DNA from: an uncultured Caldilinea sp.
GTDB lineage: Bacteria; Chloroflexota; Anaerolineae; Caldilineales; Caldilineaceae
DNA length: 32,454 bases
NCBI GenBank assembly: GCA_937928035.1
Contig: CALFWA010000284.1
Span: 1-32,454, forward strand
Direction: 5' to 3'
The notes under the pieces are model-generated. The model ran no database searches, was not told the DNA's origin, and worked only from the letters and a program-made list of their open reading frames with translations. How positions within the stretch are numbered: position 1 is the first letter of the stretch; every line of letters starts with the position of its first letter. The translations under genes were made by a program, and so were the position numbers. Shown piece by piece: positions 21,092 to 32,454 of the stretch.

Positions 21092-21553
21092 ATGAAATTC
21101 TGGGTGCTGGTGGGACTCTTTCTGTTAGTTGTGACGGCGTTTCTGGTCGGCCAACGATTGAGCGCCGACGCCATAGGCATGGCGATCGGCGTGCTGCTGG
21201 GCGTGTTGGCCGGCGTCCCGGCTGCGCTCTTAGTGCTGGCCTCCGGTCGGCGACGGCAGGAGGAGGCGTTCGACGACGAGGATGAAGAAGAGATGAACCC
21301 CTACGGCCCACGGCGCGGACGCTACGCTGCGCCTTACCCTGCCTTGCCGTCGCAGGCTCCGGTCATCATCTTTGCGCCCCCAACCGCGCAAACGCCCCAC
21401 ACCGGCGAACATCCCGGCGCGCCCTATGCGCACGGAGGCTATGCACCGCCCCTGCAATCACGGGCGTTGCCTGCGCCGGGACAACGCACCGTTGACGGCG
21501 GGCGCGCCTTCAAAGTAGTGGGCGAGCAGGAGGAATGGCTTACAGAGTGGTGA
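21092..21553 (+). CDS. Small two-helix membrane protein with Pro-rich tail, function unknown
   Basis: A 153-residue protein not recognised as a known family. ATG 21092 follows AAAGGAGC at good spacing; an earlier in-frame ATG lies within the repeat and is rejected. Helix 1 is residues about 2-19 (FWVLVGLFLLVVTAFLVG) and helix 2 about 27-48 (GMAIGVLLGVLAGVPAALLVL). A short basic patch (GRRRQ), an acidic patch (EEAFDDEDEEEM), and a long Pro/Ala/Tyr-rich cytoplasmic or external tail follow. The last residues, EEWLTEW, form an aromatic-acidic tip. It lies 98 bases after the compact FtsK-like motor and on the same strand, so it may supply the missing membrane anchor. This is an inference from position only. 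Confidence 0.7.
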   Translation: MKFWVLVGLFLLVVTAFLVGQRLSADAIGMAIGVLLGVLAGVPAALLVLASGRRRQEEAFDDEDEEEMNPYGPRRGRYAAPYPALPSQAPVIIFAPPTAQTPHTGEHPGAPYAHGGYAPPLQSRALPAPGQRTVDGGRAFKVVGEQEEWLTEW

Positions 21554-21562
21554 GCGGCCCCG

Positions 21563-22453
21563 TCAAAATGAGGAGAACTTCTCATAGCCCGCCTGAGGGA
21601 TCTCGCTCGTAGGCGGACTCTTCGCCTGATGCAGGTCCAGGTTGTAGGTGTAGCCGCTGCCGAGCGTGTGAATTTCCACGCCGCTGACGCGAAAAGGCTG
21701 GTCGGCCGCCGCTGCATACAGGGTTGTCTCCTCCATTTGCCAGCCGTCGACGATCAACGCTGCGCCGGCGCCGAAGACCTCCAGCTCGCTGTTGGCGTAG
21801 ATGACGGCGCCGGTGTTAGGATCGAGCGCCACGCCGATCAGAAAGGGATTATGGGCGACGGCGACGAGCAGGCGCGGCAGGTGTGTGCGTAGATGCGTTC
21901 CGGCCTCCTCGTCGCAATCGAACGCTACGCGGTTGACGATGCCGAGGCCCGGCGCAAAACGAATCAGGGAGGGCGTCAACTGGATTTCCGGCGCAGGCGC
22001 AACATGGGTTGGAAGGATCATGTGCTGGCTCAGGACGCTGGCGCTGCGTCCTACGCCGCAGACGACGCGGCCGCGCGCGTTGGCGCGGCGAATCGCCTGC
22101 GCAACGGGCGTTCCTCCCAGAACGCCGACAAAGCGGAGGGGATTGCCGTCGGTGATCATGACGCCTGTGGCGCTCTCGATATGCGTCGTCAGTTCAGACG
22201 CAAAGGCCATGCGACGGTCGGCGATGGAGAGCACATCGACCGACTCCACCTCGGCGTCGAGAAGCCAGCGGCGACACCGCTCCACCAAAGGGTCGTCCGG
22301 CGCAGCCACAGGCGCAATCAAGATGCGCGCGCCGTAGCCGCCCGCCTCGTCCCAAAAGCTTTGCATCATGCGCTCAAAACCGAGCGGTTCGGTCAACGGC
22401 CCCATAAAGATGATCGGGCCGCGCGTGAACCCCGGTGGAACTGGTGCTGGCAT
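21563..22453 (-). CDS. Cyanophycinase-like peptidase (S51 family), divergent
   Basis: A 296-residue protein. The start MPAPVPPGFTRGPIIFMGPL at 22453 follows a strong AGGAGG; upstream in-frame sequence belongs to the repeat and is rejected. S51 features include the Rossmann-like MITDGNPLRFVGVLGGTPVAQAI, matching the GGN/Q...L region of cyanophycinases. The serine segment is VVCGVGRSASVLSQHMI, where most relatives have GTSAGA; the serine is present but its surroundings differ. The middle region (TPSLIRFAPGLGIVNRVAFD and HLPRLLVAVAHNPFLIGVAL) fits the cyanophycinase pattern with an expected acidic residue (D209-like). No cyanophycin synthetase is in the window. It could be an inactive or differently specific relative. 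Confidence 0.78.
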   Translation of the reverse strand: MPAPVPPGFTRGPIIFMGPLTEPLGFERMMQSFWDEAGGYGARILIAPVAAPDDPLVERCRRWLLDAEVESVDVLSIADRRMAFASELTTHIESATGVMITDGNPLRFVGVLGGTPVAQAIRRANARGRVVCGVGRSASVLSQHMILPTHVAPAPEIQLTPSLIRFAPGLGIVNRVAFDCDEEAGTHLRTHLPRLLVAVAHNPFLIGVALDPNTGAVIYANSELEVFGAGAALIVDGWQMEETTLYAAAADQPFRVSGVEIHTLGSGYTYNLDLHQAKSPPTSEIPQAGYEKFSSF

Positions 22454-22536
22454 AGAAACCTCCTGTTGCGTGTTGCGTGGCCCTTGGCGCCTTGGTGGAG
22501 AACGGTCATGAAGCGCGAGAACTACGCTACGCGTGC
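22454..22536. repeat. Short GTGTTGCGTG/CTTGGCGCC-type repeat in an intergenic gap
   Basis: TGTTGCGTGTTGCGTGG followed by CCTTGGCGCCTTGGTGGAG: the first half matches the repeats at 16340 and 21004, the second is another short reiterated motif (CTTGGCGCCTTGG). No gene in this gap. Confidence 0.55.
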
Positions 22537-23199
22537 TCATTCGACAAATTGCATTGCGCCGATGAACGACCGCAGAAGCTGCATTCCGTCGTCCTCCGGC
22601 TGAACGAGCGTGGCGAGCAAGAGATGTTCGCCCGTTGCGTCAAGCGCGGCGACTTGATGACCGACTATACGCCCGAGCTGCGTCGCAACGCGATACGAGA
22701 CAAGGGCGACCGGCAATCCATCTGGGCGCAAATCGGTTGCAAGGCGAGCGGCGACGTCGCCGACGCTTTCGTCCTCGGCCAGCCGGTTGCGAACGTCTTC
22801 CAGATAACGCTCGAGCGATAGGTCGTGACGAGGGACGGCGACCAGCGTGAAACGCAGAACGCTGTCGGCGAACGTCTCGGCTCCCCGCCAGGCTATCAGC
22901 AGCGGCGCAACGTCCTGCACGTCAGAGGGCGGATCGTCGGGCCATTGTTTCACAACATAGCGCCAGCCTGCGGGCATTGAAAACGTCACCCAGTCCAGGT
23001 CGAGCGCGCCTTCGCCTTCCTGCCAAACGCCACCCTCCTGCCAAGCATTGTGGGTCGGCGGCGAGGAAGTCGGCGTCGGCGGATTGGCGACCGGCGCAGG
23101 CGCAATTTCAAGCGGTCGCAGCGCAGCCCAGGTCATAAACAGCGCCGAGGCGATGACCAACACACCGACGATGATGGTCCAGAGGGTTTGGCTGCGCAT
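22537..23199 (-). CDS. Membrane-anchored extracytoplasmic protein, function unknown
   Basis: A 220-residue protein not recognised as a named family. The ATG at 23199 (MRSQTLWTIIVGVLVIAS) is chosen over an upstream TTG. One N-terminal membrane helix (about 6-28) is followed by a Pro/Thr/Ser-rich spacer (residues about 35-55, PANPPTPTSSPPT-like). A globular outer domain then begins WVTFSMPAGWRYVVKQWPDD. That pattern, together with the closing LLRSFIGAMQFVE, recalls the PsbP/DcrB-like 'secreted ligand-binding' type fold found in many bacterial lipoproteins, but this is a weak impression. It starts 20 bases after the endonuclease III gene and probably shares its transcript. Confidence 0.7.
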   Translation of the reverse strand: MRSQTLWTIIVGVLVIASALFMTWAALRPLEIAPAPVANPPTPTSSPPTHNAWQEGGVWQEGEGALDLDWVTFSMPAGWRYVVKQWPDDPPSDVQDVAPLLIAWRGAETFADSVLRFTLVAVPRHDLSLERYLEDVRNRLAEDESVGDVAARLATDLRPDGLPVALVSYRVATQLGRIVGHQVAALDATGEHLLLATLVQPEDDGMQLLRSFIGAMQFVE

Positions 23200-23219
23200 G
23201 GCGAGATGGCGATCGGTCT

Positions 23220-23878
23220 TTACACTTGGGCGGACGGACAAAGATGACGGATGACGCAGGCGGCGCAGTTAGGCCTGCGCGCATCGCAGACGCGACGGCC
23301 GTGAAAGATCAACAGGTGTGCGAGATCGATCCACTCCTTGCGCGGCGTGATCGCCATGAGGTCCTTCTCGATCTTGTCCGGGTCACTGTGTGCGCTCAGA
23401 CCCAAACGGTTGGCCAGCCGCTTGACGTGCGTGTCCACCACGATGCCGTCGGCGATGCCATAGGCGACGCCCAGCACGACATTGGCCGTCTTGCGCGCCA
23501 CGCCCGCCAGCGTGAGCAGCTTCTCCATGTCGGCGGGCACCTCGCCGTCGTATTCCTCCACAATGCGCCGACACGCCTGCTGGATGTTTTTGGCCTTGTT
23601 GCGATAGAAGCCGGTGGAGCGGATCATCTCTTCCAGCTCGCCGAGGTCGGCCTCGGCGAAGGCGCGCGCGTCTGGATATTTGGCAAAGAGCGCAGGCGTC
23701 ACCTTGTTCACCCGCTCGTCGGTGCACTGTGCAGAAAGGATGGTCGCCACCAGCAGCTCCAGCGGGTTGCGATGATCGAGCGCACAACGGGCGTCCGGAT
23801 ATTCCGCATGCAGCAGTTCAAGGATGGGGCCGATGCGCTCCGCCGCTGGCGCGTCCGCAGTAAGCTCCTTCTTATCGT

Positions 23879-23882
<4 letters not shown>
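23220..23882 (-). CDS. nth: Endonuclease III (DNA glycosylase/AP lyase)
   Basis: A base-excision repair enzyme removing oxidised pyrimidines and cutting the abasic site, 220 residues, normal length. The helix-hairpin-helix with catalytic lysine is LTLAGVARKTANVVLG (about residues 128-143). The catalytic aspartate is in VVDTHVKRLANRLGL. The C-terminal iron-sulfur motif C-X6-C-X2-C-X5-C is complete (CDARRPNCAACVIRHLC). The start overlaps the phosphoribosyltransferase stop as ATGA, so the two are translationally coupled. An N-terminal extension of about 12 residues is variable in the family. Confidence 0.96.
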
Positions 23883-24379
<497 letters not shown>

Positions 24380-24436
24380 GGCCCTCTTCTCCACATCGAT
24401 GAGTCTCTCATGCGCCGTCATCGAAGAATCTCCACC

Positions 24437-26464
24437 TTACGGCGCAGAGGCAGGCGCAACGCTCCATAGCGCCATGGCGGCGCCGGCTGCGCTTGCCCGA
24501 TGGCGCGCTGTTGTCATGAAGCGATTTTCGCCGGAAATGACCGTTATCGCAACATCGGAGAGCGACAGTTCAATATGGGGAGGGGCTTGGAGCGAGAGGC
24601 GATAGGCACCTGGCCTCACGTTCCAGAAGCGGAAGTCCCCGCGGGCGTCGGAGGCGGCCTGCGCCGCGCGGGAACCGCCGACGTCCCACAGCTCCACTTG
24701 CACGCCAGGATAGCCAACGTTGCCGGCCACCCAGCCGACTCCGCGCGGCCAGATGCGCACCAGCAGCGGGTCATGATCGCTGGCGTGAAGGACGTTGTCG
24801 GCGGCGGGCGCCAGCGGAGACGCATAGTCGGCGCTCAAGCGCAGAATCGTCGCCTCACCGATCTTATCGGCGAGCGCCGGACTGACCAGCACATGGTCAA
24901 GCGCCTGGCTGGCGCCGTTGTAGATATAGGTGTAGCGACTAAGGGGCGACAAACGATCGAAAAGGTGGACAAGGTCCGGCTCCGTCGCCGTGCGCACCGT
25001 CTCGACCGGCTCGCTGCCGTAGTAATCGTTGAGGTCGCCCAGCACGATCACGGCGGCGTTTGGGTTGGCAGAGAGTCGCGCCTGCGCAAGCTCGGCCACC
25101 GCCTGCGCCTGGCGGATGCGGCGAGGCAGGTTGACGGCTTCGTCGCCCACCTTGCTCTTCCAGTGGTTGACAATCGCAGTGAGGGTCATGGCGTCGCCCC
25201 AATTCCCTTTCACCGTCAGGTCGGCGACGAGCGGCGGCCTGTCGAAAAGCGGGAACGTCCCGGCGGGGCATGCTCCGGGATCGACGACCCCGTAGTCAAC
25301 AGGGGAGCAAGACTGCGGGCTGGCCAGCGAGAGCACGCGCACGCGGTCATTGCGCGTCAAGAGCGCATTAGTGAGGGGAAATTCAGGGTTGGCAGTCTGG
25401 GGCCCCGGCAACGCAGAGGCTGCGTAGTCGAGGCCGAAGCGTTCGCGCAGATGCGTCGCCAGCGCCTCGGCGTCGCGCGGAGTCCCGCTCTCCTGAAGAC
25501 CGACGATCAGGCAACCGCCCAGCCATTCTGCGATCGCAAGGCTGCGACGGTGCAGTTCTCGCGCATAGTCGTTTGGGTCCGGATGCTGCGCCGAACCGCT
25601 GCCCAGCGCCATCAGGTTGTAGGAGCAGACGGTGAAATCCTCCTCACTGGCCGGGGCGGCTGGAAGCGGTGCAGCCTCGACCGCGTGAATGCGCTCCACA
25701 ATTGCGCCGGGCAGCAGCAACAACTGATATTTGCCGAAATTGTAATCCAGGATGGCGTCGAACGCAGCGCCGTCGAGGCCGGCGATGCGGACGCGGTCGC
25801 CATGATGGAGGTCGGGCAGAGGCGCGCCCAGGGCGCTGCTGACGTACACGAGCAGCGCCCGCTCGACCGGCTCATCGAAGAAGACGCGACCATCGCTGAT
25901 ATAGGGGTGGAGCAAGGCAGGAATGAGTGCAATTTCCGCCTCGCCGCTGGCGTAGCGTTTGGTTGGTCCATGCACGACGCCGGTCAACGCCGCAGCGCGC
26001 ACCCACATCCCCTCAAGCGGCTCATACATCTCCTCAGGCCGCGCGGCGTAGGGAAGCATCGGCAGCGGCGCGGGCGTCGGCCTGCCCCGGCAGAGCGTGG
26101 AGGGTTCGATGGCTTTGACGCGCGAGAGTTCGGTCTTGTCGTAGAATTCGTCGATCAGCGCGCTGCGCACCAGGACGCAATCGCCCGCCCTCACGTCAGG
26201 ACGGCGCCGCGTGTAGACGTAGATGCCGTCGCTGGTTTCGTCGCGGCCGTCGCCGACCGGGTCCTGCAAATAGAAGCCGGCGCTCCCCACGCCGGTGACT
26301 ACGCCGAGGGCGTCCACATAGCGGCCGCGCAGGGGCGTGGCCGTTCCTTCGCCTTGCAAGACATAAACAGGGATCGGCTCGCTCGGTTGTGCTGCGGAGA
26401 ACGAGGTGAAGCAAAGCCAAAGGAGCCAAGCAATGGTGGTCAGGGTGAGTGATCTGCGTTTCAT
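24437..26464 (-). CDS. Secreted ExeM/NucH-like endonuclease/exonuclease/phosphatase-family nuclease
   Basis: A 675-residue exported nuclease. The signal peptide is MKRRSLTLTTIAWLLWLCF and cleavage is likely near SAAQP. Residues about 45-260 hold an OB-fold-like domain with the 'GVGSAGFYLQDPVGDGRDETSDGIYVY' type pattern of ExeM nucleases (given here in part: GFYLQDPVGDGRDETS). The catalytic EEP domain (about 285-585) shows FTVCSYNLMALG, VGLQESG, AIVNHWKSK, VIVLGDLNDYYGSEP and ASDHDPLLVRIW, so the metal-binding Asn, Glu, Asp and His residues are present. The C-terminus (about 590-675) is a carboxypeptidase-regulatory-like beta-sandwich (GVQVELWDVGGSRAAQA, then GDFRFWNVRPGAYRL). It is divergent from the subtilase gene. 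It probably degrades extracellular DNA for nutrients. Confidence 0.93.
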   Translation of the reverse strand: MKRRSLTLTTIAWLLWLCFTSFSAAQPSEPIPVYVLQGEGTATPLRGRYVDALGVVTGVGSAGFYLQDPVGDGRDETSDGIYVYTRRRPDVRAGDCVLVRSALIDEFYDKTELSRVKAIEPSTLCRGRPTPAPLPMLPYAARPEEMYEPLEGMWVRAAALTGVVHGPTKRYASGEAEIALIPALLHPYISDGRVFFDEPVERALLVYVSSALGAPLPDLHHGDRVRIAGLDGAAFDAILDYNFGKYQLLLLPGAIVERIHAVEAAPLPAAPASEEDFTVCSYNLMALGSGSAQHPDPNDYARELHRRSLAIAEWLGGCLIVGLQESGTPRDAEALATHLRERFGLDYAASALPGPQTANPEFPLTNALLTRNDRVRVLSLASPQSCSPVDYGVVDPGACPAGTFPLFDRPPLVADLTVKGNWGDAMTLTAIVNHWKSKVGDEAVNLPRRIRQAQAVAELAQARLSANPNAAVIVLGDLNDYYGSEPVETVRTATEPDLVHLFDRLSPLSRYTYIYNGASQALDHVLVSPALADKIGEATILRLSADYASPLAPAADNVLHASDHDPLLVRIWPRGVGWVAGNVGYPGVQVELWDVGGSRAAQAASDARGDFRFWNVRPGAYRLSLQAPPHIELSLSDVAITVISGENRFMTTARHRASAAGAAMALWSVAPASAP

Positions 26465-26488
26465 CGTCTGATTCCGGTGGGATTGGCG

Positions 26489-26494
26489 TATAAT
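26489..26494 (+). promoter_or_regulatory. Candidate -10 box of the subtilase gene
   Basis: TATAAT lies 73 bases before the chosen start, in the 100-base divergent intergenic region. No good -35 hexamer is visible at 16-18 bases upstream, so the promoter may need an activator. Confidence 0.4.
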
Positions 26495-26566
26495 AGCTCA
26501 ATCATTGTGGCAGTTCAAAAACCACTGCAAAATAGACTTTTGCTGCATTCTTCCAGGATGATGTTT

Positions 26567-29500
26567 ATGCATCGACGCATTTTGCTTCGCTGGCTCGCGT
26601 TCTTCAGCGCACTGGTCTTTTTCGCACCGTTGCGAGGCGAGTCGAACGCCGGCGGGTTGCAGCGCCTTCCGCTCGCAGTCGACCCGCGCTCGCTGCGCGC
26701 CTACATGATCGAGCTGGAGGCGCCGCCCGCAGCCGTCTATTCCGGCCAGCTTCAACAGGGAGGCGTAAGCGCCGCAGCCACCGTCGCTGCGACGCAAGTG
26801 CATATCACCGCGCTCGACCAGGTGCAGCGCTCCTTGGTGCACGCAGTGGAGGCGAGCGGTGCGCAGATGCTCTATCGCCTTCAGCGCGTCTATAACGGCG
26901 TCGCCCTGCTGGCGACGCCGGAGCAGGTTGCGTCGTTCGAGAGGCTCCCCGGCGTCAAGGCCGTGCACCCCATCGTCAGCAAGCAGCCGGCGCTGGCATC
27001 CAGCGTTCCGTTTTTGGGGGCGCCGGCCCTGTGGCGCGGCTTCGATGGCCGCCTTCCCGTACGCGGGGAAGGCGTGCGCATCGCCGTCATCGACACCGGC
27101 GTCGATTATCTCCACGTCGATTTCGGCGGCCCGGGCATCGGCTATGCGCAAAACGATCCGACGGTCGTGGGCGACGCGCCTGGCTTTCCCGGCGTCAAAG
27201 TGGTGGGCGGCTACGATTTCGCCGGCGACGCCTACAACGCCGACCCGCGCGCGTCCTCCTATAATCCGATCCCGGCGCCCGACCCTGACCCGATGGACTG
27301 CTACGGGCACGGCACGCACGTCGCAGGCATTGCGGCCGGCTTCGGCGTCACCCAGAGCGGGCAGACCTACACCGGCCCCTGGGACGACTCGACCGACTTC
27401 GCCAGCCTGCGCATCGGCCCAGGCGTGGCGCCGCTGGCGCACATCTATGCGCTCAAGGTCTTCGGCTGCTCCGGCAGCTCGGACATCGTCGACCTGGCCA
27501 TCGAGTGGGCGGTCGATCCGAACGGCGACGGCGATTTCTCCGACCGCGTCGACGTCATCAATCTCTCGCTTGGCGCTCCTCTGGGCGCGCTCTATGACAC
27601 CACTGCCGTCGCGGCCGACAACGCCGCCGCGCTCGGCGTCATTGTGGTGGCGTCAGCGGGCAACGCCGGCGACGTCCGCTTTGCCCTGGGCAGCCCCTCC
27701 AACGCCGACCGCGTGCTCAGCGTGGCAGCGACGCGGCACGGCCTGGTCGAGATGGGGCCGGACGCCCCACAGCCGCTCGACATGGTGATGGGCTTCTCCT
27801 CGCGCGGGCCGCGTACAGGCGACGCTGCGCTGAAGCCGGACATCGCCGCGCCGGGCGCCGACATCGTCTCCGCTGCAAGCCAAAGCGGCGCCGGCGCAGT
27901 GAATCTATCCGGCACGTCGATGGCTGCGCCGCACGTCGCCGGCGCCATGGCCCTGCTGCGGCAAATTCACCCAGATTGGAGCAGCGCCGAATTGAAAGCG
28001 CTGGCGATGAACACGGCGCTGCCGTTGGTGCGCAGCGCCGCAGCGCTGACCAGCGCGCTGAGCGCGCCTTCGCTCGTCGGAGCAGGCCGCATCGATTTGC
28101 CCTCGGCGGCGCGCGCCGATGCAGTCGCCTACGCCGCCGACGCACCCGGCCGCGTCTCGCTCAGCTTCGGCATCCCCGAAGTGCTGGATCGCTATCAGGC
28201 CTCGCAGCGGCTGCGCATCGCCAACAAGTCAAGCCTGCCCGTCGCGTATCAACTCAGCTATGTTCCTCTGACCGACATGCCCGGCGTCACGGTGACGACG
28301 CCCATCTCTACAGTGACGGTTCCGGCCTCAGGCTTCGCCGACGTCATCGTGACCCTGGACGCCGACGCTGCCGAGATGGAGCGCGCCCCCTCGCCGCCGA
28401 ACCTCGATCGGCCGCGCTTCGACGAAGAAAGCGGCTATCTCTTGCTCTGGCCTGCGGAGGCGACCTGGCGCGCAACGCTGCCTTCTCCGGAAGGCTATCC
28501 GGCGGAGGTTATCGCTGCATATCGCCCCGCCGAGCGCCTGTTGGGGTTCACAGTCACTTTCACCGCAACTACGCCGGGCGGAAGCGGCGTCCTGCGCCTG
28601 CGCACGGCGGACGGAAGCGCGCTGGCTCACACTGCGTCGCTTTCCTTGACGACCTTCTTCACGGTCGCCCTGCCCCTTGCGCCGCCGCACGAACTGTTGC
28701 TGGCGACAAACAAGCTGGTTGTGGAGCTCTGGCTCGACGACGGCGCCGTGGTTTTGAGCGGCGCGCTCCGCAGCGAAGAGAGCATTTTGCATGTTCCGTT
28801 GCATGCAGCCCCGCGGCCGGTGAGCGCCATGCGTGCGGCAAGCGCTCTGCTGACCTTCGGCGAGACGCTCACCGCCACGCTGGTTTTGATTGGACAGGCG
28901 CTCGACGCCGGCGCGCCCTCGACCGATGTCGTCTCGCGGGTGAGCGTCTTTCAACTGGAGGTGCAAAGCCCCAACAGCCACCCCGAACGCTTGCTGGACG
29001 CGGCGCTCGATCTCTACGACAGCGCCGACATCAGCCGCATCGGCGTTGCCACCAATGCCCCTATCGCCGCAGACGATGAAGCCCTGATCTTTTTTGGGAT
29101 CGCGACGCATGCGGCGTGGTCGTCTCCCAACCAGGTGCGCTTCGACGTGCTGATCGACGCGGACGGCGACGGCGCCGCCGATTTTCGACTCTTCAACAGC
29201 AGCCGCGAAGGCTCTGCTTCGGATCGCTTTTTCGGAGACTCGTTTGTCAGCGCGCTCGAAAATCTACGCACGCAACGACGGGTGATCCAGGGGCCGCTCA
29301 ACGGGGCGCCGCCCTCCGTCGCCGATCTGCGCCCCTTTGCTAGTCGCGTCATGGTACTGCCCCTGCGCGTGGCAGACCTGGCCCTGCCGCCCGGTCAGAC
29401 GGTCATCTCCTACACGGTGGAGAGCTATCATCGCTCCTTCGGCGATCAGCCTAAGGACATCATCGACCGCACGCCGCCGCGACAATTCGATCTGGCGCGG

Positions 29501-29722
29501 CCAGCGCTCCAGGTCATGAACGACGGAAGGGAGGCCCCTCTTTGGGAGGATCGGCCCGGCGTTGCACCGACGCCGACGCTTGATCTGTACAGTTATGCAA
29601 GTCATCCGGGGACAGGAATTTTGCTCTTTCATCATCACAATGGCGTGGAGGCGCAGGTGGAGATGGTGCAGGTGCGCTATTCCTGGCCAAAGACAATTCA
29701 CCTGCCGCTGTTGATGCGGTGA
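26567..29722 (+). CDS. Secreted subtilisin-like serine protease (S8) with long C-terminal region
   Basis: A 1051-residue exported protease. ATG 26567 has an AGGA site 8 bases upstream; ATGs at 26558 and 26561 are in frame too. The signal peptide is MHRRILLRWLAFFSALVFFA. Residues about 35-130 look like an inhibitor-type propeptide (LRAYMIELEAPPAAVY, ALLATPEQVASFERLPGVKA). The catalytic triad is complete: Asp in VRIAVIDTGVDYLHVDF, His in CYGHGTHVAGIAAG and Ser in LSGTSMAAPHVAGAMALL; the oxyanion Asn is in VVASAGNAGDV. The remaining 500 residues after about 545 are beta-rich, with Fn3-like and jelly-roll-like stretches (SLPVAYQLSYVPLTDMPGVT) and no membrane anchor. It is divergent from the nuclease gene, consistent with a shared scavenging role. 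Confidence 0.94.
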   Translation: MHRRILLRWLAFFSALVFFAPLRGESNAGGLQRLPLAVDPRSLRAYMIELEAPPAAVYSGQLQQGGVSAAATVAATQVHITALDQVQRSLVHAVEASGAQMLYRLQRVYNGVALLATPEQVASFERLPGVKAVHPIVSKQPALASSVPFLGAPALWRGFDGRLPVRGEGVRIAVIDTGVDYLHVDFGGPGIGYAQNDPTVVGDAPGFPGVKVVGGYDFAGDAYNADPRASSYNPIPAPDPDPMDCYGHGTHVAGIAAGFGVTQSGQTYTGPWDDSTDFASLRIGPGVAPLAHIYALKVFGCSGSSDIVDLAIEWAVDPNGDGDFSDRVDVINLSLGAPLGALYDTTAVAADNAAALGVIVVASAGNAGDVRFALGSPSNADRVLSVAATRHGLVEMGPDAPQPLDMVMGFSSRGPRTGDAALKPDIAAPGADIVSAASQSGAGAVNLSGTSMAAPHVAGAMALLRQIHPDWSSAELKALAMNTALPLVRSAAALTSALSAPSLVGAGRIDLPSAARADAVAYAADAPGRVSLSFGIPEVLDRYQASQRLRIANKSSLPVAYQLSYVPLTDMPGVTVTTPISTVTVPASGFADVIVTLDADAAEMERAPSPPNLDRPRFDEESGYLLLWPAEATWRATLPSPEGYPAEVIAAYRPAERLLGFTVTFTATTPGGSGVLRLRTADGSALAHTASLSLTTFFTVALPLAPPHELLLATNKLVVELWLDDGAVVLSGALRSEESILHVPLHAAPRPVSAMRAASALLTFGETLTATLVLIGQALDAGAPSTDVVSRVSVFQLEVQSPNSHPERLLDAALDLYDSADISRIGVATNAPIAADDEALIFFGIATHAAWSSPNQVRFDVLIDADGDGAADFRLFNSSREGSASDRFFGDSFVSALENLRTQRRVIQGPLNGAPPSVADLRPFASRVMVLPLRVADLALPPGQTVISYTVESYHRSFGDQPKDIIDRTPPRQFDLARPALQVMNDGREAPLWEDRPGVAPTPTLDLYSYASHPGTGILLFHHHNGVEAQVEMVQVRYSWPKTIHLPLLMR

Positions 29723-29761
29723 CTGCCTTGCAATCAACGGCCCGAGCAACGGCTGTCGTCG

Positions 29762-30463
<702 letters not shown>

Positions 30464-30620
30464 AGCAGGCCCCTTTCCTCTGGAGACGCAAAATGGTTCA
30501 ACAACCCTAGAAGTGCATCCATCCGTTCCACCTTGAGGAAGCTTCAGGCTCCCTGAAAGGTTGCAAAATCTCGAAACAAAGGCTTTTCCTATTGTAGACC
30601 TCCCCGCCAACGTGTGCAAC

Positions 30621-30668
<48 letters not shown>

Positions 30669-30702
30669 CCTCAGGAGAGACGCTGATCGGGAAAAGGGCA
30701 AC

Positions 30703-30916
<214 letters not shown>

Positions 30917-30919
30917 CTT

Positions 30920-32454
<1,535 letters not shown>

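Noticed and set aside
24500..26452. A 650-codon open frame on the plus strand opposite the secreted nuclease
   Set aside because: Composition is Arg/Gly/His-rich and lacks domains; it mirrors the codon bias of the well-supported nuclease on the other strand.

Overview
The window looks like a chromosomal segment from a high-GC, probably thermophilic member of the Chloroflexota (Caldilinea/Litorilinea/Anaerolineae-like). I infer this from the mix of genes: a dual-domain Opp/Dpp ATPase, a fused alpha-beta E1 dehydrogenase, COG1579 zinc-ribbon protein, an S51-like peptidase, a Flp-pilin-like peptide, and small dispersed GCGCAAAG- and GTGTTGCGTG-type intergenic repeats. No rRNA, tRNA, CRISPR array, transposase or phage gene was seen. 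Most of the sequence is ordinary chromosomal coding DNA.

Left part (1-6005, minus strand): a vitamin B12 uptake operon. A strong promoter (5976-6005) is followed by a cobalamin riboswitch (5835-5952) and a rho-independent terminator (5746-5779). Then come a secreted protein joining a transcobalamin/intrinsic-factor-like beta domain (DUF4430-like) to an alpha/alpha-barrel repeat domain, a second membrane-anchored beta-domain protein, an ECF S component, EcfT, and a fused EcfA1-A2 ATPase that runs off the left edge. The riboswitch names the substrate. The first two genes look like a bacterial counterpart of the vertebrate B12 carriers, feeding an ECF importer. This is the most interesting system in the window. 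A Fur-family regulator gene lies immediately upstream on the same strand.

6580-12909 (plus): an Opp/Dpp-type ABC importer made of a Tat-exported lipoprotein, two permeases (the first with a large extracytoplasmic insertion) and a double ATPase. It is followed by a DeoR-family repressor and a HAD-IIA (NagD-like) phosphatase, both preceded by inverted repeats. This context hints at a sugar or sugar-derivative substrate.

14926-19765 (plus): a 2-oxoacid dehydrogenase pair in the order E2 then fused E1 alpha-beta, with no E3, followed by a YfiH/LACC1-family purine nucleoside enzyme. 19850-21553 (plus): a compact FtsK-type DNA motor without membrane or gamma domains. It is expressed from a consensus promoter with a LexA/SOS-type palindrome (GAAC-N4-GTTC) at the start of transcription, and is followed by a small two-helix membrane protein.

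21563-26464 (minus): an S51 cyanophycinase-like protein, an anchored hypothetical protein, endonuclease III overlapping a variant phosphoribosyltransferase, and a secreted ExeM/NucH-like nuclease. A secreted subtilase (26567-29722, plus) is divergent from the nuclease. The right end has a coiled-coil zinc-ribbon protein (minus), then a Flp-pilin-like peptide, ComF, and a DHH-family NrnA-like phosphoesterase cut by the window end (plus).
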